Shown here: positions 15,101-27,100 of the stretch, piece by piece | Numbering within the stretch: the stretch's first letter is position 1 | Layout of the letters: each line of letters starts with the position of its first letter | Assembly (NCBI GenBank): GCA_013339895.1 | Contig: JABACO010000003.1 | Location: 641,635-705,634 of the forward strand | Length of the DNA: 64,000 bases | Source of the DNA: Ephydatia muelleri | Taxonomy: Eukaryota; Porifera; Demospongiae; Spongillida; Spongillidae | Reading direction: 5' to 3' | Program-made: the position numbers and the translations under genes | Notes under the pieces: generated by a model | The model's input: the letters and a program-made list of their open reading frames with translations, nothing else | Databases searched by the model: none | What the model was told of the DNA's origin: nothing

Positions 15101-18100
15101 GCATTTTTCATTCTGCGCATCGGTAGTGGGTTTACATCTACACCACTCACCTTGCTCTGCATGTTGACCTCTGCACCCCTATCCAGTAGCACCTTGATAC
15201 ACTCCACCTGACCTGCCGTTGAAGCCTTCATCAGTGCGGTCTGTTCCCACGACTGTAATGATAAGTGCATATCATCATGGGTGTACCACCAATGTCATAT
15301 ACAGTTACAATAACACACTACCCATCGTTCTACTAATGTACATAAAGTGAACAATACACAAGGACCAACACCACACACAGTTCCACAACCCATTCTGCTA
15401 ACACTAAAAAGAGGCAATATCTCCACTGTGAGGAACATACAGTGCTCTCTCATACACTATGATGTCATACACCTCTCATATCCTCCCACCCCTCCCACTT
15501 TATAAATGCATTGTCCAGAGGATAGAAGAATACTAACAGTCACCACACACTTCAATAACAGAGCAAACTACACACATTCAATACGGCCTCACTGGTGAGT
15601 TGTGCCTCATCCCCAGACCACTATACTTTGCCATGCACTGGATGTGCATCCACATCATGTAGGTGGGGGGGAGGGTGGGTGGGTAGTGGGGTCTAGATTG
15701 AGGTCATAATGAATGTGGGAGGAGACATCAACTCAACAGATATTGGGTTTGGCGAGGCTCAAGCTATCCTATAAGGTCCTTGAGCCATAGCTTGAGCCTC
15801 ACCAAACCCCATATCTGTTGAGTAGGTGACTCCTCCCACATTCATTATGACCTCAATCTAGACCCCCCTCCCATCCCTCCCCCCCACCTACATGATGTGG
15901 ATGCACATCCAGTGCATGGCAAAGTATGGTGGTCTGGGGATGAGGCACAGCTCACGAAGGAGGCCTTGTTGAATGTGTGTAGTTTGCTCTGTTATTGAAG
16001 TGTGTGGTGACTGTTAGTATTCTTCTATCCTCTGGACAATGCATTTATAAAGTGGGAGGGGTGGGAGGATATGAGAGGTGTATGACATCATGGTGTATGA
16101 GAGAGCACTGTATGTTCCTCACAGTGGAGATATTGCCCTTTTTTAGTGTTAGCAGAATGTGTTGTGGAACTGTGTGTGGTGTTGGTCCTTGTGTACTGTC
16201 ACTCTATGTACATTAGTAGAACGATGGGTAGTGGGTTATGTACTGTATCTGGTGATGATGGTGCTCCCATGACGATGTGCACTTATCATTACAGAGGGAA
16301 GAGACCGCACTGATGAAGGCTTCAGCGGCAGGGAAGGTGGAGTGTGTCAAGGTGCTATTGGATAGGGGTGCAGAGGTCAACATGCAGAGCAAGGTGAGTG
16401 GTGTAGATGTAAACCCACTACCGATGCGCAGAATGAAAAATGCCACCAATTTAATCACATGTGGTTAAAATGCCCCATCTTATAATAATACACGTACCAT
16501 TCAATGGTCATTACATGTGTGTACCGGACTAGCTGAAAAATTTATACTTTCTGGCGCCTTGATTGCACTTGAAATGGTCCTATAAGGTCCTTGAGCCTCG
16601 TTTCAAGTGCAATCAAGGCGCAGAAAGTATAAGTTTTTCAGATAGTCCAGTACACACATGTAATGACCATTGAATGGTATTATAAGATGGGACATTTTAG
16701 CCACATGTGATTAAGTTGGTGGCATTTTTCATTCTGCGCATCGGTAGTGGGTTTACATCTACACCACTCACCTTGTTCTGCATGTTGACCTCTGCACCCC
16801 AATCCAGTAGCACCTTGATACACTCCACCTTCCCTGCCGTTGAAGCCATCATCAGTGCAGTCTCTCCATACTGTAATGATAAGTGCATATCGTCATGGGA
16901 GCACCACCAATGTCAGATACAGTACAATAACCCACTACCCATCGTTCTACTAATGTACATAAAGTGACAGTACACAAGGGGACCAACACCACACACAGTT
17001 CCACAACACATTCTGCTAAAAAGAGGCACTATCTCCACTGTGAGGAACATACAGTGCTCTCTCATACACCATGATGTCATACACCTCTCATATCCTCCCA
17101 CCCCTCCCACTTTATTAATGCATTGTCCAGAGGATAGAAGAACACTAACAGTCACCACACACTTCAATAACAGAGCAAACTACACACATTCAATACGGCC
17201 TCACTGGTGAGTTGTGCCTCATCCCCAGACCACCATACTTTGCCATGCACTGGATGTGCATCCACATCATGTAGGTGGAGGGGGAGGGGCGTGGGTGGGT
17301 AGTGAGGTCTAGATTGAGGTAATAATGAATGTGGGAGGAGACACCTACTCAACAGATATGAGGTTTGGTGAACTTCAAGCTATATTCCTATCAGGTTCTG
17401 GAGTCTCATTTCAAGTGCAATCAAGGCACAGGTTTTCAGCTAGTATTCCGGTACACACATGTAAATATCCATTGAATGTATTATTATACGTTGGGGCATT
17501 TTAGCACATGTCATGATTACGTTGTGTGCATTTATCATTTTGTGCATAGCTTGTGTGCATCACCCCAAGTATAATTTCTTCACTTGTAGCAGAAATTAAA
17601 TAACATTAAACAGGGTTCCTTTGCACACGTCATCATTCACTAATGGGGACTCATGTACTAAACAGGGTTCCTTTGCACACGTTATCATTTTGGACTCAGG
17701 GTACATGCTGCATTGCATGTGCACAACGTATAATGATACCACTCACTTTATCCTGCATGTTGACCTCTGCACCCCTATCCAATAGCACCTTGATACACTC
17801 CACCTTCCCTGCCTTTGAAGCCATCATCAGTGCAGTCAGTCCATCCTGTAATGATAAGTGCATATCGTCATGGGAGCACCACCAATGTCAGATACAGTAC
17901 AATAACCCACTACCCATCGTTCTACTAATGTACATAAAGTGACAGGACACAAGGACCAACACCACACACAGTTCCACAACACATTCTGCTAACACTAAAA
18001 GAGGCAATATCTCCACTGTGAGGAACATACAGCGCTCTCTCATACACCATGATGTCATACACCTCTCATATCCTCCCACCCCTCCCCATACAACAAGCCT

Positions 18101-21100
18101 CATCACTCTATTGATACACTGTCCAGAGGACAAAAGAACACTAAGAGACACCACACACTTCAACTCCAGAACTGACTACACACATTCAATAAGGCCTCAC
18201 TGGTAAGTGTGCCTCATCCCCAGACCACCATACTATGCCATGCACTGGATGTGCATCCATATCATGTAGGTGGGGGGGGGAGGGAGGGTAGTGGGGTCTA
18301 GATTGAGGTGATAATGAATGTGGGAGGAGACACCAACTCAACAGACATGGGGTTTGGTGAGGCTCAAGCTATCCTATAAGGTCCTTGAGCCTCGTTTCAA
18401 GTGCAATCAAGGCGCCAGAAAGTATAAGTTTTTCAGCTAGTCCGGTACACACATGTAATGACCATTGAATGGTACATGTATTATTATAAGATGGGGCATT
18501 TTAACCACATGTGATTAAATTGGTGGCATTTTCATTCTGCACATCGGTAGTGGGTTTACATCTACAACACTCACCTCGTCCTGCATGTTGACCTCTGCAC
18601 GCCTATCCAATAGCAATAACACACTTTAACATATTTTGTACTGTTTTGTTTCTCGTCACATACCTGCTGCCACAAACACTCTATTACTGCATACCAAAGA
18701 ACAAATTTGTACTAAGGTCATGTGTTCTATTTATATAACTGTATATAACACAAGTACCCATTCTTCCACAGGTTTCACACCATTCTATCTAATGTTTGGT
18801 CGGCAGGCATCCATTCCTGTTGATCTGATGTTCCCTTTTAACCTAGGTCCTGAAAAGGAGCTTCGGACGTATGTGGAGCAGTTGCGGAAAGGATTGCGTG
18901 ATGCTTATGCTATTGTCCGGGAGAATTGTGACGCCGATCACCGTCGGCAAAAGGCCTTGTACGATCACAAAGTCTCTGGTCAACCGTTTGGAAAAGGGGC
19001 TTTAGTGTGGCTGTTCGACCCAGCAGTACCACGTGGGAATGCAAAAAACTTCATCACCCGTGGAAAGGCCCTTTCGTAGTCGTGGAGAAAGTGGGCGACA
19101 GCACTTACAAGATTCAGAGGAAAGAAGGTGGGAAGTTTCACATTGTTCATTTCGATAGATTGAAGCGGTGCAATTTGAGCGAATCCAGAGATGACCCTAC
19201 ACCACTTCCTACACCGCCTCTGACTGCTCACCCGGACGGAGACGGTAATATTGAGGAAAAGGATGAATTAGTACTACTGGATGACAATGACGATGATGAC
19301 GACAATTTGGACCGTGAAATTGCCGAGCAAATTATTCCGGAGAGAAACCTCCTAGGCCAGGGCCAGGCAGTTGCAGAAGTCCCTCTAGCGAACCCAGAAG
19401 CAGCCGAAACCATCAGACGTTACCCAGCCAGACACCGTCGTGCTCCGGACCGCTACGGCCCCTACGTCTCATTATAGAAAGAGAGGGAGCAATGTAATGA
19501 GTTGAATTGTGCGCTTGCGCACAAAAAGGAATGACTGATCGTATATTTATATCTTTGTAATGCTGTATTGATTGCTGTGATTGTCATTACTTTTGGCCAA
19601 TCATTACATAACTATAACTCATACCCCATGATGTCATACATCCTACCACCCCTGGCCATACAACAAGCCTCATCACTCTATCAATACATTGTCCAGAGAA
19701 TTGAAAAACACTAAGAGTCACCACACACTTCAATTCCAGAACTGACTATACACATTCAACAAAGGCCTCCTTGGTGTGCTGTGCCTCATCCCCAGACCAC
19801 CATACAACTGTATACTGTACCCATACTTTGCCATGCACTGGATGTGCATCCACATCATGTAAGTGAAGGGGGGGGGGGGGGATGAGGGTAGTGGAGTCTA
19901 AAATGAGTAATAATGAATGTGAGAACACCTATTCAACAGATATGGGGTTTGGTGAACTTCAACCTATATTCCTATCAGGTTCTGGAGTCTTGTTTCAAAT
20001 GCAATCAAGGCGTAAGTTTTCAGCTTCCTTTGCACACGTCATCATTCAATACTGGGGACTCAGGGTACATGCTTCATTGCATGTGCACAATGTAGTCACC
20101 ACACACTTCAACAACAGAACAAACTACACACTGTCAATAATTGCAATATATGGAGGTACCTATTTCACATTTCAAGCTACTTTCAATGATAGAACAAAAT
20201 CAACTAATACAAGTTGTTTGAATCTCTCCTTTTGCGCATTGGTTGTAAAGCTTGTGTGCATCTCCCCAGGTATAATTTCGTTACTTGTCGTTTAATTAAC
20301 ACTGCACTCACCATGTTCTGAACATTGACCCGTACACCAGCATCCAGTAGTAACTTCAAACACTCCACCTCCCCTTCCTCTGAAGCCTTCATCAGTGCTC
20401 TCCATCCCCACTATAATGATAAGTGCATATCATCATGAGAGCACCATCATCACCAGATACAGTACATAAACACACTACCAATTGTTGTACATGTACTACT
20501 GTGCACAACTACACAATTTCAACACTCACATCAGTGAAGGATACAGGATTCAGGGAAGAGGGACCTGGGATGGGTGTGGGTGGGGTGATCCCCTATGACC
20601 ATAGGGTCTTGGGTGGAGTACCAGGAGTGTTGGAGAGTACTTATGATATCCTCAATACATGCACAGTGGTTTAGTATACTTCATAGTGTAAATTAATTGC
20701 AGTTAGTAATAACATTGTCATGCCATCCCGTCACAGCCAGTGAAGGTCATGCTTACATGTACTCATCTGGTATTGCAATGGGGATAGATCTATGAAGTAG
20801 TACGCAATGGTTCCACATTTCTATCATGATTGTTACTGATGTAGGCATCTTTGTACTGATCTTGGAAATTAAATAACATGGCATCCATCCACTAAACAGG
20901 GTTCCTGCACACACGTCATCATTCACAACTGGGGACTAGGCATGCATGCTGCATTGCATTGTACACAGTGTATAATGACATCACTCAAACTCACCAAGGT
21001 GGCCTGAATGTTGTTGACCTGTGCACCCTTATCCACTAGCATCTTCGCACATTCTATGTGCCCACGGTCATAAGCCTTCATCAGTGCAGTCTGTCCCCGC

Positions 21101-24100
21101 TGTAATGATAAGTGCATATCATGAAGGGGGTACCACCAATGTCAGATACAGAACAGTGCACGAGGACCAATACCACACACAGTTCAAAAGTTGAAAACCA
21201 CATTCTGTTGACACTTGAACAAGCAAAGTCTCCACTGTGAGGAACATACAGTGCTCTCTCATACACCATGATGTCATACACCTCTCATATCCTCCCACCC
21301 CTCCCCATACAACAAGCCTCATCACTCTATTAATACACTGTCCAGAGAATAGAAGAACACTAAGAGTCAACACCTCTCATATCCTCCCACCCCTTCCCAT
21401 ACAACAAGCCTCATCACTCTATCAATACACTGTCCAGAGGATAGAAGAACACTAAGAGTCAACACCTCTCATATCCTCCCACCCCTCCCCATACAACAAG
21501 CCTCATCACTCTATCAATACACTGTCCAGAGGATAGAAGAACACTAAGAGTCAACACCTCTCATATCCTCCCACCCCTCCCCATACAACAAGCCTCATCA
21601 CTCTATTAATACACTGTCCAGAGGATAGAAGAACACTAAGAGTCAACACCTCTCATATCCTCCCACCCCTCCCCATACAACAAGCCTCATCACTCTATCA
21701 ATACACTGTCCAGAGGATAGAAGAACACTAAGAGTCAACACCTCTCATATCCTCCCACCCCTCCCCATACAACAAGCCTCATCACTCTATTGATACACTG
21801 TCCAGAGGATAGAAGAACACTAAGAGTCAACACCTCTCATATCCTCCCACCCCTTCCCATACAACAAGCCTCATCACTCTATTAATACACTGTCCAGAGG
21901 ATAGAAGAACACTAAGAGTCAACACCTCTCATATCCTCCCACCCCTTCCCATACAACAAGCCTCATCACTCTATCAATACATTGTCCAGAGGATAGAAGA
22001 ACACTAAGAGTCAACACCTCTCATATCCTCCCACCCCTTCCCATACAACAAGCCTCATCACTCTATCAATACACTGTCCAGAGGATAGAAGAACACTAAG
22101 AGTCAACACCTCTCATATCCTCCCACCCCTTCCCATACAACAAGCCTCATCACTCTATCAATACACTGTCCAGAGGATAGAAGAACACTAAGAGTCAACA
22201 CCTCTCATATCCTCCCACCCCTTCCCATACGACAAGCCTCATCACTCTATCAATACACTGTCCAGAGGATAGAAGAACACTAAGAGTCAACACCTCTCAT
22301 ATCCTCCCACCCCTCCCCTACAACAAGCCTCATCACTCTATCAATACATTGTCCAGAGGATAGAAGAACACTAAGAGTCAACACCTCTCATATCCTCCCA
22401 CCCCTTCCCATACAACAAGCCTCATCACTCTATCAATACACTGTCCAGAGGATAGAAGAACACTAAGAGTCAACACCTCTCATATCCTCCCACCCCTTCC
22501 CATACAACAAGCCTCATCACTCTATCAATACACTGTCCAGAGGATAGAAGAACACTAAGAGTCAACACCTCTCATATCCTCCCACCCCTTCCCATACGAC
22601 AAGCCTCATCACTCTATCAATACACTGTCCAGAGGATAGAAGAACACTAAGAGTCAACACCTCTCATATCCTCCCACCCCTTCCCATACAACAAGCCTCA
22701 TCACTCTATCAATACACTGTCCAGTGGATAGAAAAACACTAAGAGTCACCACACACTTCAATTCCAGAACTGGCTCTACACATTCAACAAAGGCCTCCTT
22801 GGTGTGCTGTGCCTCATCCCCAGACCACCATACAACTGTATACTGTACCCATACTTTGCCATGCACTGGATGTGCATCTACATCATGTACATGTAAGTAA
22901 AGGGGGGGGGGGGATGAGGGTAGTGGAGTCTAAAATGAGTAATAATGACACCTACTCAACAGATATGGGGTTGGTGAACTTCAACCTATATTCCTATCAG
23001 GTTCTGGAGTCTCGTTTCAAGTGCAATCAAGGCGTAAGTTTTCAGCTTCCTTTGCACACGTCATCATTCAATACTGGGGACTCAGGGTACATGCTTCATT
23101 GCATGTGCACAATGTAGTCACCACACACTTCAACAACAGAACAAACTACACACTGTCAATAATTGCAATATATGGAGGTACCTATTTCACATTTCAAGCT
23201 ACTTTCAATGATAGAACTAATACAAGTTGTTTGAATCTCTCCTTTTGCGCATCGATTGTAAAGCTTGTGTGCATCTCCCCAAGTATAATTTCATTACTTG
23301 TAGTTTAATTAACACTGCACTCACCATGTTCTGAACATTGACCTGTACACTAGCATCCAATAGCAACTTCACACACTCCACCTTCCCTTCCTCTGAAGCC
23401 TTCACCAGTGCGGTCGCTCCCCACTGTAATGATAAGTGCATATCATCATGAGAGCACCATCATCACCAGATACAGTACATAAACACACTACCAATTGTTG
23501 TACATGTACTACTGTGCACAACTACACTATTTCAACACTCACATCAGTGAAGGATACAGGATTTAGGGGAGGGCGACCTGGGATGGGTGTGGATGGGGTG
23601 ATCCCCTATGACAATAGGGTCTTGGGTGGAGTTCCAGCAATTTTGGAGAGTGCTTATTGCATGTATATCCGCAATGTGGTTTAGTATACATCATAGTGTA
23701 TATACATTGCAGTTATCAATGACATTGTCACGCTGTCTCACCACAGCCAGTGAAGGTCATGGTTACATGTACTCATCTGGTATTGCAATGGGGATAGATC
23801 TATGAAGTAGTACGCAATGGTTCCACATTTCTATCATGATTGTTACTGATGTAGGCATCTTTGTACTGATCTTGGAAATTAAATAACATGGCATCCATCC
23901 ACTAAGCAGGGTTCCTGCACACATGTCATCATTCACGACTGGGGACTCTGGCTACATGCTGCATTGCATGTACACAGTGTATAATGACACCACTCAAACT
24001 CACCAAGGTGGCCTGAATGTTGACCTGTGCACCCTTATCCACTAGCATCTTCGCACATTCCATGTGCCCATGGTCATAAGCCATCATCAGTGCGGTCTGT

Positions 24101-27100
24101 CCATTCTGTAATGATAAGCATGAAGGGGGTACCACCAATGTCAGATACAGTACAATAACATACTACGCATTGTACATAAAGTGAACAGTACACAAGGAAC
24201 AACCCCACACACAGTTCAACAACACATTTCACCAACACTAAAAAGAGGCAGTCTCCACTGTGAGGAACATACTCATACACCATGATGTCATACACCTCTC
24301 ATATCCTCCCACCCATTCCCATACAACAATGCACTGTCCAGAGAATAAAAGAACACTAAGAGTCAACACACACTTCAAAACCAGAACTGACTACACACAT
24401 TCAATAAGGCCTCACTGGTGAGTTGTACCTCATCCCCAGGCCACCATACAACTGTATATTGTACCCATACTTTGCCTTGCACTGGATGTGCACCACATCA
24501 TGTAGGTGGGGGTGGGGGAGGGGGGGAGGGTAATGGGGTCTAGATTGAGGTCATAATGAATGTGGGAGGAGACATCTACTCAACAGATAAGGGGTTTGGT
24601 GAAGCTCAAGCTATCCTATAAGGTCCTTGAGCCTCGTTTCAAGTGCAATCAAGGCGCAGAAAGTATAAGTTTTTCAGCTAGTCCGGTACACACATGTAAT
24701 GACCATTGAATGGTACATGTATTATTATAAGATGGGACATTTTAACCACATGTGATTAAATTGGTGGCATTTTTCATTCTGCACATCGGTAGTGGGTTTA
24801 CATCTACACCACTCACCATGTTCTGCATGTTGAACTTTGCACGCCTATCCAATAGCACCTTGATACACTCCACCTGCCCTGCCTTTGAAGCCTTCATCAG
24901 TGCGGTCCATCCCCACTGTAATGATAAGTGCATATCATCATGCGAGTACCACCAATGTCAGATACAGTACAATAACACACTACCCATCGTTCTTCTAATG
25001 TACATAAAGTGACAGTACACAAGGACCAACACCACACACAGTTCAACAACACATTCTGCTAACACTAAAAAGAGGCAAAGTCTCCACTGTGAGGAACATA
25101 CAGTGCTACCTCATACACCATGATGTCATACACCTCTCATATCCTCCCACCCCTCCTACTTTATTAATGCATTGTCCAGAGAATAGAAGAACACTAACAG
25201 TCAACACACACTTCAATAACAGAGCAAACAACACACATTCTATAAGGCCTCACTGGTGAGCTGTGCCTCATCCCCAGACCACCATACTTTGCCATGAACT
25301 GGATGTGCATCACATCATGTAGGTGGGGGGGGGGGGGGTGAAGGGTGGGTAGTGGGGTCTAGATTGAGGTCATAATGAATGTGGGAGGAGACACCAACTC
25401 AACAGACATGGGGTTTGGTGAGGCTCAAGCTATCCTATAAGGTCCTTGAGCCTCGTTTCAACTGCAATCAAGGCGCAGAAAGTATAAGTTTTTCAGCTAG
25501 TCCGGTACACACATGTAATGACCATTGAATGGTACGTGTATTATTATAAGATGGGGCATTTTAACCACATGTGATTAAATTGGTGGCATTTTTCATTCTG
25601 CACATCGGTAGTGGGTTTACATCTACACCACTCACCATGTTCTGCATGTTGAACTTTGCACGCCTATCCAATAGCACCTTGATACACTCCACCTTCCCTG
25701 CCTCTGAAGCCATCATCAGTGCAGTCTCTTCATCCTGTAATGATAAGTGCATATCGTCATGGGAGTACCACCGATGTCAGATACAGTACAATAACATACT
25801 ACCCATCGTTCTACTAATGTACATAAAGTGACAGGACACAAGGACCAACACCACACACAGTTCCACAACACATTCTAACACTAAAAAGAGGCAATATCTC
25901 CACTGTGAGGTACATACAGTGCTCTCTCATACACCATGATGTCATACACCTCTCATATCCTCCCACCCCTCCCCATACAACACGCCTCATCACTCTATGA
26001 ATACACTGTCCAGAGGATAGAAGAACACTAAGAGTCACCACACACTTCAACTCCAGAACTGACTACACACATTCAATAAGGCCTCACTGGTGAGTGTGCC
26101 TCATCCCCAGACCACCATACTATGCCATGCACTGGATGTGCATCCACATCATGTAGGTGGGGGGGGGGAGGGAGGGTAGTGGGGTCTAGATTGAGGTCAT
26201 AATGAATGTGGGAGGAGACACCAACTCAACAGATATGGGGTTTGGTGAGGCTCAAGCTATCCTATAAGGTCCTTGAGCCTCGTTTCAAGTGCAATCAAGG
26301 CGCCAGAAAGTATAAGTTTTTCAGCTAGTCCGGTACACACATGTAATGACCATTGAATGGTACATGTATTATTATAAGATGGGGCATTTTAACCACATGT
26401 GATTTAATTGGTGGCATTTTTCATTCTGCACATCGGTAGTGGGTTTACATCTACACCACTCACCTTGCCCTTCATGTTGACCTCTGCACGCCTATCCAAT
26501 AGCACCTTGATACACTCCACCTTCCCTGCCTCTGAAGCCTTCATCAGTGCGGTCCATCCATCCTGTAATGATAAGTGCATATTGTCATGGGAGTACCACC
26601 AATGTCAGATACAGTACAGTACAATAACACACTTTAACATATTTTGTACTGTTTTGTTTCTCGTCACATACCTGCTGCCACAAACACTCTATTACTGCAC
26701 ACCAAAGGACAAATTTGTACTAAGGTCATGTGTTCTATTTATATAACTATAACTCATACCCCATGATGTCATACATCCTACCACCCCTGGCCATACAACA
26801 AGCCTCATCACTCTATCAATACATTGTCCAGAGAATAGAACAACACTAAGAGTCACCACACACTTCAATTCCAGAACTGGCTATACACATTCAATAAGGC
26901 CTCAATGGTGAGCTGTGCCTCATCCCCAGGCCACCATACTATGCCATGCACTGGATGTGCATCCACATCATGTAGGTGGAGGGGGAGGGGGGTGGGTGGG
27001 TAGTGGGGTCTAGATTGAGGTCATAATGAATGTGGGAGGAGACACCTACTCAACAGATATGAGGTTTGGTGAACTTCAAGCTATATTCCTATCAGGTTCT

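Noticed and set aside
21279..22749. CRISPR-like look of the 92-bp array
   Set aside because: Units are contiguous with no unique spacers, and the context is an animal intron.
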